Below, in pieces: positions 15,451 to 24,237 of a DNA stretch of 64,000 bases (its first letter is position 1; every line of letters starts with the position of its first letter). Position numbers and translations under genes: made by a program. Below the pieces are notes generated by a model. That model saw only the letters and a program-made list of their open reading frames with translations, was not told where the DNA came from and did no database searches. This DNA is from Cohnella xylanilytica (lineage in GTDB: Bacteria; Bacillota; Bacilli; Paenibacillales; Paenibacillaceae). The stretch is taken from the NCBI RefSeq assembly GCF_014212175.1, contig NZ_JACJVR010000098.1, forward strand, positions 51,938 through 115,937. The letters are read 5' to 3'.

Positions 15451-17368
15451 GCCGATCTCCCCGTCTTCGCCGGCCCTATCGTCTTCTTCATCTTCACCGT
15501 CTTCATTATCTTCACAGTTTTCATTATCTTCACCGTCTTCAGCGTCATCGCTCGCCGCTTCCGCAGCCCCGTCCGCCGGCGAATTCGCCGTTCGCGTCTC
15601 GAACGTCACCTTCGCTTACCCGGGCTCGGAGCAGCCGGTACTCCGCGAAGCGTCCCTCGCGATCCGGAAGGGGAGCTTCGCCGCGATCGCCGGCGGGAAC
15701 GGCTGCGGCAAGTCCACCCTCTGCAAGCTGTTCAACGGGCTTATCCCCCACTATTATTCGGGAGAATTCTCCGGATCGGTGGAGGTGTGCGGCAGGCCGG
15801 CCGAAGGCCGCGGCGTCGCCGAGCTCTCCCGCCAGGTCGGCTACGTGTACCAGGACTTCGACAATCAGCTCGTCCGTCCGACCGTGCTCGACGAAGCGGT
15901 GTTCGCCCCGCTCAATTACGGGCTGCCCGAGTACCGGGCCATGGGACAGCGCGCGCTGGAGCTGTGCGGAATCTCGCATCTGCATGACCGCTACGTCTGG
16001 GAGCTGAGCGGCGGCCAGAAGCATCTGCTCGCCTTGGCGGGCGCGCTGGCGCTGGAGCCGGACGTCCTCGTCGTCGACGAGCCGGTGTCGCAGCTCGATC
16101 CCCGCCACGCCCGCCAAGCGTACGAGGTGCTGCGGCGGCTGAACCGGCAGCATGGGATCACGATCATCGTCATCGAGCACCACACGGAATTCATCGCGGA
16201 CTATTGCGAGGAAGTGTGCCTGATGGAGCAGGGCCGCGTGCTGTGGCAGCTCCCTGCCGCGGAGGCGCTGAACCGGCTCGCCGATCTGGATCGCCTCGGC
16301 ATCCAGCCGCCGGAGGTGACCCAAGCGGCGGCGAAGCTGTCGGAGCTGCTGGGCAAGCCGTCCGCCGCCTCGTCCTACCCCGTCACGGCCGACGACGCCG
16401 AAGCCTACTTCGGGGCCATCCTGCGCCGGAGGGCCGCGGAGACCGGTTCGCCGGGGAAGGAGGCCGGGGGAGGGGCGTCCGCCGGCGAGGCCCCGCCCTC
16501 GAATCCGAGTCCGGCGATCGAGTTCCGCCGAACGGAGCTTAGCTACCGCACCGTCCGCAAGGAGAAGCGCGAGGTGCTGCGCGGCCTTGATCTCGCGCTG
16601 AACGAAGGCGAACGGATCGCGCTCGTGGGCAACAACGGCGCGGGCAAGTCCTCGCTGCTGAAGCTGATCGCCGGAATCGCGAGGCCGACGGGCGGGGACG
16701 TCCGCGTTCTGGGCGAGGACGCGAAGGGCTTGTCCGTCGAGCGGATCTCCGCCCGGATCGCCTACGTGTTCCAGAATCCGGAGGACATGTTCATCGAGGA
16801 CACGGTGTACAAGGAAGTGGCCTATTGCCTGAAGCGCCGCCGGTACCCGCAGGCCGAGGAGACGGCGGAGCGCATGCTGCGCGCCTTCCGGCTCGAGCCG
16901 CTGCGCGACCGCGACGCCCGTCTTCTCAGCGGAGGCCAGCAGCGCCGCGTCTCGCTCGCGATCGGGGCCGCGATCCGTCCCGAGATCATCCTGCTGGACG
17001 AACCGACGGCCAATCTCGATCTGGCGACCCGCGAAGAGCTGATCGGCACGCTGAAGGAGCTGGAAGCGCACGTTCGCACCGTCGTCATCGCTACGCACGA
17101 CATGCAGCTCGTCCGGCAGTGGGCGACCCGCGTCGTCGTGCTGAACGAAGGCGTCGTCGCGGGCGACGGCGCTCCCGCCGACGTCTTCGCGGACGCCGAC
17201 TTGATCCGCCGGGCGGGGCTGGCCCCGACGCAGATCATGGACTTATCGGCCAGGCTCGGATTGAAGCCGGCTTGCGCCTCGCCCGCCGAGCTGGCCGGGC
17301 GAATCTACGGGATGCTCGCTCACGGGAAGGAGAACGACAGCCATGCAGCTCGTCCGCAATTGGTTTAG
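15443..17368 (+). CDS. ECF transporter ATPase, two ABC domains fused
   Basis: This 641-residue protein has two complete ABC ATPase domains: Walker A GGNGCGKST (~residue 86) with signature LSGGQ (~190), then GNNGAGKSS (~396) with LSGGQQRR (~495) and LLDEPTANLD. This corresponds to EcfA1 and EcfA2 in one chain, as in YkoD-type systems. It energises import through the T component. The first ~45 residues are a Ser/Pro/Ala-rich low-complexity stretch encoded by TCTTCA-like repeats, unusual for an ATPase. Its ATG overlaps the S-component stop by eight bases. The Gly/Pro-rich linker between domains lies near residues 330-355. Confidence 0.9.
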   Translation: MSKPISPSSPALSSSSSSPSSLSSQFSLSSPSSASSLAASAAPSAGEFAVRVSNVTFAYPGSEQPVLREASLAIRKGSFAAIAGGNGCGKSTLCKLFNGLIPHYYSGEFSGSVEVCGRPAEGRGVAELSRQVGYVYQDFDNQLVRPTVLDEAVFAPLNYGLPEYRAMGQRALELCGISHLHDRYVWELSGGQKHLLALAGALALEPDVLVVDEPVSQLDPRHARQAYEVLRRLNRQHGITIIVIEHHTEFIADYCEEVCLMEQGRVLWQLPAAEALNRLADLDRLGIQPPEVTQAAAKLSELLGKPSAASSYPVTADDAEAYFGAILRRRAAETGSPGKEAGGGASAGEAPPSNPSPAIEFRRTELSYRTVRKEKREVLRGLDLALNEGERIALVGNNGAGKSSLLKLIAGIARPTGGDVRVLGEDAKGLSVERISARIAYVFQNPEDMFIEDTVYKEVAYCLKRRRYPQAEETAERMLRAFRLEPLRDRDARLLSGGQQRRVSLAIGAAIRPEIILLDEPTANLDLATREELIGTLKELEAHVRTVVIATHDMQLVRQWATRVVVLNEGVVAGDGAPADVFADADLIRRAGLAPTQIMDLSARLGLKPACASPAELAGRIYGMLAHGKENDSHAARPQLV

Positions 17369-18152
17369 CCGGATCTCGCTGGAGAGAATTCAACTGGAGC
17401 TCATGAACACCGCCTACGGCAGCGGGCACGCCTCCCTCTCCAGGCTGGATCCCCGCTGCCTGCTCCTTTGGTATCTGTTCTTCGCCATCGTGCCCTGGTT
17501 CCTGTCGAGCTTCGTCGTGCTGGCCGGCTTGTTCCTGCTGACGGCGGCCACGACCGTCCTGTCGCGGGTGACGCCCTTCGTTATCGTCGTCCTGTGCCTC
17601 GGACTGATCGGGCAGGTCGGATGGCTGTTCGTCCTCTCCCTCTTCTTCGGCGGGGACGTCGGCTCGGCGCTGCCGCTGCTGAAGCTGACCTTGAAGCTGT
17701 CCGTCGTCTCGCTCGCGAGCATCACCGTGTTCTCCGGCATGGATCCCGAGAAGATCAGCGACGGCCTGCTCGCGCTCGGGCTGCCGGCCTCGATCTCGTT
17801 CAGTCTCTCGTACGGCTACCGCATTCTTCCGGTCCTGTTCGAGGAGTTCCGCAACGTCCTGCTCTCCTACCGGCTGCGGGGCCAGTCGCCGGAGCGGCCC
17901 GGATTCCTCTACTGGCGGATGGCCGCCTATTATTTGAAGCTGCTCACGATGGCGTTCTTCCCTCTCATGCTGGCCACGGCCAAGCGCTCCCGGACGACGG
18001 TGGAAGCTCTCGAGACCCGCGGCTTCTCCTACGGCATGCGCAATCCCGCTTCCAAGAAGCTGAAGCTGTCCCACCTGCGCGTCGCCGCGCGGGATATCGC
18101 GTTCCTGTCCGGAACGGCGGCATACGTCGCGCTGCTGTTCTGGATCGGCTGA
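17343..18152 (+). CDS. ECF transporter transmembrane (T) component
   Basis: This 269-residue CbiQ/EcfT-like protein has about five helices. The coupling-helix motifs with Ala-Arg-Gly-type character are visible as SYRLRGQSPE and VEALETRGFSYG. It links the ATPases to the S component. ATG 17343 follows GGAGA and overlaps the ATPase gene by 26 bases, so the two are translationally coupled. Confidence 0.88.
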   Translation: MQLVRNWFSRISLERIQLELMNTAYGSGHASLSRLDPRCLLLWYLFFAIVPWFLSSFVVLAGLFLLTAATTVLSRVTPFVIVVLCLGLIGQVGWLFVLSLFFGGDVGSALPLLKLTLKLSVVSLASITVFSGMDPEKISDGLLALGLPASISFSLSYGYRILPVLFEEFRNVLLSYRLRGQSPERPGFLYWRMAAYYLKLLTMAFFPLMLATAKRSRTTVEALETRGFSYGMRNPASKKLKLSHLRVAARDIAFLSGTAAYVALLFWIG

Positions 18153-18178
18153 TTATATAGAGACCAAGGAGTGTTCCC

Positions 18179-18967
18179 ATGAAGATCGACCTGCACACCC
18201 ATGCGAAGCTGTCCAAGGCGTCGGATTTCTCGGCGGCCTATTACGAAGAGATGATCGGGGAGGCGCTGGAGAGCGGGCTCGACGCGCTGGCGTTGACCGA
18301 GCATTTCAATACTCGCAATTTCTACGAGGTGTACGACAATCTGGATCGGATGTTCCCTTACAACGGGGATTATTACGAAGCGAACGGGCTTAAAATCTTC
18401 CCGGGCATGGAAGTGGATATTCGGGAGACCGGCCACATTCTGCTGATCGGAAGAAGGGAGACGGTTCTGGAAGCCCGCCGCCGCTTGGACGGGTATGCGG
18501 ACAAGGATTCCTTTATTCTTTTCGACGAGCTGATGGATCTGGCCGATTCGCTGCCGCTTCTGAAAATCGGAGCCCACCCGTTCCGGGAGAGCACCCCGCT
18601 CCATCACCTGTCCGACGCCCAGCTGTCCCGCCTCGACGCCTTCGATCTGAACGCCAAGGACCTGTACGAATACGGCCGCGAGGCGAACCGGGAGCGGGTG
18701 GAAGGCTTGGCCGCGAGGCTCGGCAAGCCGGTGACGGCGGGCAGCGACACGCACCAATGCCTGCAATACGGCAGCGTGTACAACGAGCTGGACGCGGATT
18801 GCGGCAGCGTCGCCGAGCTGAAGGAGGCGATTCGGCGGGGAGCGTACCGGATTCGGATCTCCGACGAGCTGCCGATCAAGGTCAAGGCGTCCGTCATGCT
18901 CAAGAAGCTGCTGAAGAAGCTCGCCCGGTTCGAAGCCGAGACGGCGGCGGCAGCGGGGGCCATGTAA
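18179..18967 (+). CDS. PHP-domain metal-dependent phosphoesterase
   Basis: This 262-residue protein has the PHP motifs in order: DLHTHAKLSKASDF, LTEHFNT, GMEVDI, KIGAHPFRE and GSDTH. These His/Asp/Glu residues bind a trinuclear metal centre, as in histidinol-phosphatase and phosphoesterases. ATG 18179 follows AAGGAG. It lies 26 bp after the T component in the same operon and probably dephosphorylates the imported or a related compound. The substrate is unknown. Confidence 0.85.
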   Translation: MKIDLHTHAKLSKASDFSAAYYEEMIGEALESGLDALALTEHFNTRNFYEVYDNLDRMFPYNGDYYEANGLKIFPGMEVDIRETGHILLIGRRETVLEARRRLDGYADKDSFILFDELMDLADSLPLLKIGAHPFRESTPLHHLSDAQLSRLDAFDLNAKDLYEYGREANRERVEGLAARLGKPVTAGSDTHQCLQYGSVYNELDADCGSVAELKEAIRRGAYRIRISDELPIKVKASVMLKKLLKKLARFEAETAAAAGAM

Positions 18968-18988
18968 CAACCCCTATAGGAAAAGAGC

Positions 18989-19024
18989 AGAGTCCCGACC
19001 GCCTCTTCCGGCAGCCGGGACTCT
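18989..19024. terminator. Bidirectional terminator hairpin
   Basis: AGAGTCCCG and CGGGACTCT plus inner CCGCC/GGCAG form a strong hairpin between the convergent PHP gene and thioesterase gene; flanks are AAAAG and TTCCC. Confidence 0.7.
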
Positions 19025-19040
19025 TCCCGTTGTCGCCCGA

Positions 19041-19553
19041 TTACTCCCACGGGTACTTCGTCAGCAGATAATCCGCGAACTTCTTGCTCTCTTCCCGCCG
19101 GATTCGCCGCATCTCCTTGCGGTGAGCCGCCGTCTCGAACAGCTTCTTCTCTTCTTCCGTCTCGGGGATGACCCGCGGCACCGGAATCGGCTTGTTGTCT
19201 TCGCCCAAGCCGACGAAGGTGAGGAACGACGTCGCGGCGATCCGTCTCTCCCCGGTGCGCAGGTCCTCGCGGATCACCTTGACGAACACTTCCATCGATC
19301 TCGTGCCCGTCCACGACACGAACGATTCGAGCGACACCGAATCCGTCGGCCGAATCGGGTGCAGGAAGTCGACCGAGTCCGTCGAGGCCGTGACGGCCGT
19401 CACGCGGCACAGCTTCGAGGCGGAGATGGACGCGATGTCGTCGATGTGGGACATCAGCCTGCCGCCGAACAACGTATTATGGTTGTTTACGTCCGTCGGG
19501 AACACTCTCGCCACCTTGAAGCAGCGGGTCTCCGTCACGCGTTTGCTCTCCAA
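19041..19553 (-). CDS. Hotdog-fold acyl-CoA thioesterase (YkhA-like)
   Basis: This 170-residue protein has the hotdog thioesterase core NNHNTLFGGRLMSHIDDIAS, in which Asn, His and Asp act in catalysis, and FVGLGEDNKPIPVP later. It hydrolyses acyl-CoA. The start is TTG 19553: the MESK opening matches YkhA-type proteins, and GAGAG lies upstream at a somewhat long distance. The basic, Glu-rich C-terminal tail is typical of the group. It is a single gene. Confidence 0.88.
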   Translation of the reverse strand: MESKRVTETRCFKVARVFPTDVNNHNTLFGGRLMSHIDDIASISASKLCRVTAVTASTDSVDFLHPIRPTDSVSLESFVSWTGTRSMEVFVKVIREDLRTGERRIAATSFLTFVGLGEDNKPIPVPRVIPETEEEKKLFETAAHRKEMRRIRREESKKFADYLLTKYPWE

Positions 19554-19658
19554 TCGGGTTCACGCTCTCTCTCGGTTCTTCTTGGAGAATTTTACCCGGG
19601 GAGGCGTTTTTTTATGTCCGTTGGGCGAAGCGGCGTCGGACTAGCCTTCGTTCCCTTC

Positions 19659-19967
19659 CTACCCTTCCTCCCCTTCCTTCCCGTCCTTCCGGATTCGCCG
19701 CTCCAGAACGAACGGGCCGAACGGAAGGAAGGCCGCCGCCACGGCGCCGGCGATGCGCGCGAGCCTCCAGCGGAACAGGACGGCCATGACCGCGACGCCG
19801 GCCAGGAATAACGCGAACAGCACGCCGTGCGCCATTCCGACTATGGCGACCGCTTCGGGCATGTCCGCCGCGTACTTGAGCGGCATGGCGATCAGCAGCA
19901 GGACGAGAAACGATAAACCCTCTAAATAACTAACGACGCGAAATACGGAAGCCGTTCCGGCTCTCAT
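19659..19967 (-). CDS. DUF3817-family small membrane protein
   Basis: This 102-residue protein has three hydrophobic helices, with VVSYLEGLSFLVLLLIAMP at the start and MAHGVLFALFLAGV in the middle, the DUF3817 pattern. The family's function is unknown. ATG 19967 follows GGGGAGG. A 10-bp perfect inverted repeat (19979-20020) in its leader ends within that ribosome site. Confidence 0.8.
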   Translation of the reverse strand: MRAGTASVFRVVSYLEGLSFLVLLLIAMPLKYAADMPEAVAIVGMAHGVLFALFLAGVAVMAVLFRWRLARIAGAVAAAFLPFGPFVLERRIRKDGKEGEEG

Positions 19968-19978
19968 GGACGAATCCT

Positions 19979-20020
19979 CCCCCTGTTCATCTAAGCCCTT
20001 ATCTTATACGGAACAGGGGG
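19979..20020 (-). promoter_or_regulatory. Inverted repeat overlapping DUF3817 ribosome site
   Basis: CCCCCTGTTC and GAACAGGGGG are perfect 10-bp arms 22 bases apart. On the minus strand the distal arm is part of the GGGGGAGG ribosome site, so pairing would hide it. It could equally be the end-of-transcript hairpin of the sigma/anti-sigma operon, although no T-run follows. Confidence 0.4.
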
Positions 20021-20052
20021 ACGAGCCGTTCCCGTTCGCCGGCGACGATCGG

Positions 20053-21117
20053 TTACCCGATTGCCTCGTTTGGCTCGAGGGGCTTGCCGAACTCGAGGGG
20101 CGCGGCGGGCTTAACGGGCTCGACGGGCACGGCGGGACCTATCGCCTTATCGCGCTCCAGCGTCCGGATCGGAACGAGCGAGTACTTCTTCGCCTCCGCG
20201 TCGATCGGCCCGAACCGGACGTACGAGAGCTCATCGCCCTCATCGAACACGTGAGCTTCCCGATACGGAATCTCCTCTCCGCCGGCGGAGACCAGCTTGA
20301 AGCCGATCGAATCGGAGGCCTTCGTCGCGTCGAAGGACACCAGCGTGGACACGGGCGAGACGATCGCCCGCAGGAGCGTCACCCGTTCCCCGTTCTCGAG
20401 CTCGATCGTTCGGTTCAGCTCGATCGTTCTCGTATCCCGCGCGATCGAATCGGTCGATACCTCCACCTCGAATACCCATGGCTCTTCGATCGCGATCGTC
20501 TTGTGCGACGGCGTGCTGAGAGTATCGTACGCAATTCGAAGCTTCAGCGGCCCTTCGCCGGGCAGGTCGCGGAATTGGACGTCTCCGTAGATCGTATACC
20601 GGCCGTCGCTCTCCTTCACCGATTGCGAACCTCTCGTCAGTTGAAGGTCTTCCCCGTTGACGAGCACGCGCGGCGTCAGATGGGTTCGGTAATTGAAGCG
20701 GACGCCCGGGGCCGGCTCGAAGGTCGAGCCGATAAGCAGCCGGTCGGCTTCGACGAGCACTTCGTTCAAGGTGAGCTTGCCGAAGGCGTTCTCGGCCGTC
20801 TCGCCGACGGCCGTCTTATAGGGCGAATAATCAGGAGGGTTCTCCCCGTTCATATAGCGCTCGATCAGACCGGCCACGAAGGGGATCCGGGCGAGAGTCG
20901 CCTGGCCGAACGGCATCGCCAGCCCCAGCGTCAGGACGGCCGCGACGGCGGCGGCGGCGATTCCAAGCCGGATGCGGGCGCGGCTGCCAGCGCGGCGGCG
21001 GGGGAGCTTCCGAAGCACGCGCTTGTTCCAGCGTTGGCGTTCCCCTTCCGTAAGCGGCTCTTCGCCGTATTCGGAGAGGTCAAGCTTCAGGTCGTTCAAT
21101 TCCTGGTAGAAGGACAT
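20053..21117 (-). CDS. DUF4179-type membrane anti-sigma factor
   Basis: This 354-residue protein has a cytoplasmic N-terminus of ~50 residues, one membrane helix (about 50-70) and an extracytoplasmic region of DUF4179 type containing YMNGENPPDYSPYKTAVGE. These proteins hold an ECF sigma factor until an envelope signal. ATG 21117 follows GAGGTG, and only five bases separate it from the sigma stop, so the two are coupled. The C-terminal ~30 residues are Pro/Glu-rich. Confidence 0.82.
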   Translation of the reverse strand: MSFYQELNDLKLDLSEYGEEPLTEGERQRWNKRVLRKLPRRRAGSRARIRLGIAAAAVAAVLTLGLAMPFGQATLARIPFVAGLIERYMNGENPPDYSPYKTAVGETAENAFGKLTLNEVLVEADRLLIGSTFEPAPGVRFNYRTHLTPRVLVNGEDLQLTRGSQSVKESDGRYTIYGDVQFRDLPGEGPLKLRIAYDTLSTPSHKTIAIEEPWVFEVEVSTDSIARDTRTIELNRTIELENGERVTLLRAIVSPVSTLVSFDATKASDSIGFKLVSAGGEEIPYREAHVFDEGDELSYVRFGPIDAEAKKYSLVPIRTLERDKAIGPAVPVEPVKPAAPLEFGKPLEPNEAIG

Positions 21118-21122
21118 CGGTT

Positions 21123-21662
21123 TTACACCTCGTTTTCCGGGATAAACATCTTCCTTAACTTCTTGCGCCCGCGCGAGAGCTTGTTATGGATCCAAGACTC
21201 CTTGACGTTCATCCGCTCCGCCATCTCGCGGGACGGAACGCCCTCCAGATAGTACTTCTCGAACAGGCTCCTCTCCTCGGGCGAGAGGTGCGCCAACACT
21301 TCCTCCAAGTCCCGTTCGGACGATGCCGGCGGCGGCTTCCCGTACAGCTCGTCGGTGATGTCCGCCCGGACGAATCGCTGCCGGTTCTTGATTATCCTCC
21401 GCCGATAGTCGATGGCCCGATACTTGGCGATGGCCGCCATCCACTGCTTCAGCGAGGTGCGGCTGCCGTCGAACTCGTCGATATGCTGCCAGACGGCGAG
21501 CAGCACGTCGTCCAGGCATTCCTCGACCTCCCGCTCGTCGTCGGGAACGTGGCGGCGAATGATGGCCGACAGCAGCCCTCCGTACGTCTCGATGAGGAAG
21601 GCGATGGCCTTCTCGTTGCGGGCTCGGATCTGATCTGCGACATTGTGTTCCGTTATGACCAC
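21123..21662 (-). CDS. ECF-type RNA polymerase sigma factor
   Basis: This 179-residue protein has region 2 (residues ~20-90; VEECLDDVLLAVWQHIDEFD and LKQWMAAIAKYRAIDYRRR) and region 4 (~120-175; LSPEERSLFEKYYLEG with a helix-turn-helix REMAERMNVKESWIHNKLS). The start is GTG 21662, nine bases after GGAGGG. It forms an operon with the downstream anti-sigma factor; such pairs usually regulate themselves. Confidence 0.9.
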   Translation of the reverse strand: MVITEHNVADQIRARNEKAIAFLIETYGGLLSAIIRRHVPDDEREVEECLDDVLLAVWQHIDEFDGSRTSLKQWMAAIAKYRAIDYRRRIIKNRQRFVRADITDELYGKPPPASSERDLEEVLAHLSPEERSLFEKYYLEGVPSREMAERMNVKESWIHNKLSRGRKKLRKMFIPENEV

Positions 21663-21743
21663 GGACGGCCGCCCTCCTAACTCGTTGCCGGTTCGAACCT
21701 ATAAGTTAATACGAATCCAAGGGCGACAATCTATCGGATGGGA

Positions 21744-21784
21744 CAAAAAAAGAGAGCCGCCGCCCGCCGGCCGGACGGCTCTCT
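21744..21784 (-). terminator. Terminator of the chemoreceptor gene
   Basis: AGAGAGCCG and CGGCTCTCT form the stem. An A-run (21744-21750) gives the U-tract on the minus-strand transcript. Confidence 0.8.
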
Positions 21785-21796
21785 CTTCGTCGTTCC

Positions 21797-23551
21797 TTAC
21801 AGCTTGAACTTGGCCACCGCCGCCTCCAGGCCGGAGCTTCTCTCCGCCAACCGCTCCGTCGCTTCGGCGATAAGCTTCGCCGCTTCCAGCTGGCGGGCGG
21901 ACATCTCCCGGATCGAGGCGGTGTGGTCCGCGGACGCGGCCGAGATCTGAGCGATCTGCTCGACCGACGCGGCCACCTCCTCGGAGCCGGCCAGAATCTG
22001 TTCCGCCGCGGCGGAGATCTCCCGGATCTGGCCGTTCACGAGCTCGAACCTGTCCACCGTGCGGCCGAACAAGGCTTCCGCTTCGCTCGACAGCTCCGTT
22101 CCCCGCGCCATCTCCTCGCTCTCCTTCTCCATTCGCTCGCCGATCCGGGCCGATTCCTGCCGGATATGCTCCAGAAGCGAAGCGACCCGCTCGACCGATT
22201 CGGCCGAGGCTTCGGCCAGCTTGCGCACTTCGCCGGCGACGATGGCGAAGCCGGCTCCGTGCTCGCCCGCCCGCGCGGCTTCGATAGAAGCGTTGAGCGC
22301 GAGCAGCTTGGTCTGGTCCGCGATGCTCGTAATCGCTTGGAGAGCCGGCTCGATCTCCTCCATGTAGCCTCCTAGCACCCGCACCGATTCCGTCGTCTCC
22401 TTCGCGGCGCCCGCGATATGATCCACCTGCTCCCGGAGCCATCCGATGGAGCTTCTTCCCCGCTCCGCCGTCTCCAGCGCTTCGCCGGAAGCGCCCGAGA
22501 CGCTGGCCGAAGCTTCGGCGACGCGCTGGATCGCCGCCGTGATCTCTTCCATCGACTTGGCGCTCTCCTCGGCCCCGGTCCGCTGATGCTCGGCCCCTTC
22601 GGCCAATCCCGCCGCCGCGTGCTCCAGCCGCTCGGTCGAGCCGACCATCCGGCCCGTCTCGGAGCGGAACCGTTCGGTCGATTCGACGAGGCTCTTCGTC
22701 GTCGCCGTCATGTCCCGGACGACGTCCCCGAGCGTGACGCCGAGACGTTCGATCATCTTGTCCATCGCCGCGTACGCTTGCCCGATCTCGTCCTTCGAGC
22801 GGACCTTCCGGGCGCCGAGGCGGGATTTGGCCTCCGCCAGATCGCCTCGGGCGATGGCCTCCGCTCCGCGGACGACCGTGCCGAGAGGACGCAGGGCGCG
22901 GGACAGGAACCAGGCGATGAGCAGGAACACGAGCAGGGTCAGCGCTCCCATGGCGACGAACGCCGGGACGCTGGCGGACATGACGTCACGGAAAATCGTG
23001 CTGGCCACGGACGCCCCGGTATCGATGCCCAGCACCCCGATCACCGTCCCGTCCGCTCGGCGCAGCGGGGCGTAGGAGGAGATATAATCGCCGTACTCCG
23101 GGTTGCGGATGATGCCGGACTTGGCGGATTGTCCCTTCAGGACGGCCTCGACCGCCTCCTTCGGCATATCCGTCACCTCGCCGATCGGGGAGGCGGAATC
23201 CGAATCGCGGGGCTGGCCGTCGATCAGAAGGATAGGCTCGCCCTTGTCGTCGATCTTCACGGTGTAGACGTACATGGCGCCGATCCGTTCCCGGTACCGG
23301 TTCAGCTCTTCGCGAAGGCTCCAGTACAGATCCGTCTCTTGAGGGTCCGCGAGGAACTGCTCGTACGGCTTCAGGTCGAATTGCCCGGCATACGACTCGG
23401 CCAGGCGCATGCTGAAGCTGCCGATTGCCTCCTGGCTGGCTTGCTTCGTGTTCCGGATCTGCATATATATCAGGACGGTAGACAGAATGAGGAGCAGGGC
23501 CAAAATCATCGTGGACAGCTTCCAAGCCAAGCGGCTTCCGAATCGCGACAT
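21797..23551 (-). CDS. Methyl-accepting chemotaxis protein
   Basis: This 584-residue receptor has an N-terminal helix (~10-32), an extracytoplasmic Cache-like sensor (~35-185; MYVYTVKIDDKGEPILLIDG and YISSYAPLRRADGTVIGVLG), a second helix (~193-215), HAMP (~215-270) and the signalling coiled coil with the conserved hairpin ITSIADQTKLLALNASIEAA near residue 400. It reports ligands to CheA. ATG 23551 follows AAAGGAGA. The gene is isolated from other chemotaxis genes, as is common for receptors. Confidence 0.92.
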   Translation of the reverse strand: MSRFGSRLAWKLSTMILALLLILSTVLIYMQIRNTKQASQEAIGSFSMRLAESYAGQFDLKPYEQFLADPQETDLYWSLREELNRYRERIGAMYVYTVKIDDKGEPILLIDGQPRDSDSASPIGEVTDMPKEAVEAVLKGQSAKSGIIRNPEYGDYISSYAPLRRADGTVIGVLGIDTGASVASTIFRDVMSASVPAFVAMGALTLLVFLLIAWFLSRALRPLGTVVRGAEAIARGDLAEAKSRLGARKVRSKDEIGQAYAAMDKMIERLGVTLGDVVRDMTATTKSLVESTERFRSETGRMVGSTERLEHAAAGLAEGAEHQRTGAEESAKSMEEITAAIQRVAEASASVSGASGEALETAERGRSSIGWLREQVDHIAGAAKETTESVRVLGGYMEEIEPALQAITSIADQTKLLALNASIEAARAGEHGAGFAIVAGEVRKLAEASAESVERVASLLEHIRQESARIGERMEKESEEMARGTELSSEAEALFGRTVDRFELVNGQIREISAAAEQILAGSEEVAASVEQIAQISAASADHTASIREMSARQLEAAKLIAEATERLAERSSGLEAAVAKFKL

Positions 23552-23998
23552 GAAGTTCTTTCTCCTTTTTTGGGGTGACGGTTCTGGGAACGGCGTGCAA
23601 TAGGGTGCTTCGAATTTCCTATGAAGTCTACAAAATTCGACAGACTGTTAACGTTTTCCTGCCGGATGTTTTCCTAGTTTTGAACAAATCGAGGCGGTTG
23701 GGGTCCTCCGATGATTGGAAGTGGGCACGCGATGCCGACGAATGGCGATACGCGATGAAGGAGATCGCCCGTGAACGGTAGGCCTCGCAGCAATCTTCAT
23801 CTCATTCAGACCGAGACTTATACTCTATCGTGGAGGGGATCATCCTCTTCTCGGTCATTCCATCGCGTTCCACTTTGGATTAAGACGCGTTAACGCCAAC
23901 TCTAACGGAAAGTAAAACGCAAAAAAGGAGAGGGCTGCAGCAGGGCTGCAGCGCCTCTCCTCCGCGGAGGTCTCCGATTCAGTTAATAGTCAACAGCC
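23552..23998. other. Intergenic stretch without recognisable gene
   Basis: Upstream of the receptor I see no credible coding sequence: a short open frame (23575-23781) lacks a ribosome site and familiar content. The stretch ends in the terminator of the zinc-ribbon gene at 23921-23960. Confidence 0.5.
23921..23960 (-). terminator. Terminator of the zinc-ribbon gene
   Basis: GGAGAGG and CCTCTCC enclose an inner CTGCAG/CTGCAG stem; the minus strand then runs into TTTTTT. Confidence 0.8.
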
Positions 23999-24205
23999 CT
24001 AATCGTTTTTAATCGCCATCGGTTCCTTCATAAACCAAGATATATGGGTACACTCTTTGCACACAAGGATGGTCGCGCTTTTGTTCGCCCAGTCCAGTCC
24101 GAAAAAGGAAAGGCCGCTTGTATTTAATTGCCTATAGTCTTTGTCAAAAGTGTCATTCTGGCAACAAGGACAAACGATTCTTCGCGTTCCGGTACTATAT
24201 CGCAC
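23999..24205 (-). CDS. Small zinc-ribbon protein
   Basis: This 68-residue protein has two Cys pairs, CPCC near residue 12 and CKEC near residue 49, with GLSFFGLDWANKSATILV between them. This is the pattern of small zinc-ribbon proteins widespread in Firmicutes. The start is GTG 24205, behind GGAG at nine bases. The function is unknown; nucleic-acid or protein binding is possible. It follows the SleB-like gene by 32 bp and may be cotranscribed with it. Confidence 0.7.
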   Translation of the reverse strand: MRYSTGTRRIVCPCCQNDTFDKDYRQLNTSGLSFFGLDWANKSATILVCKECTHISWFMKEPMAIKND

Positions 24206-24237
24206 GATGCTTCACTCCACTGCCTTCGCCTATTCGA

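Noticed and set aside
23575..23781. Short open frame upstream of the chemoreceptor
   Set aside because: No ribosome site, no recognisable content and random-looking residues.
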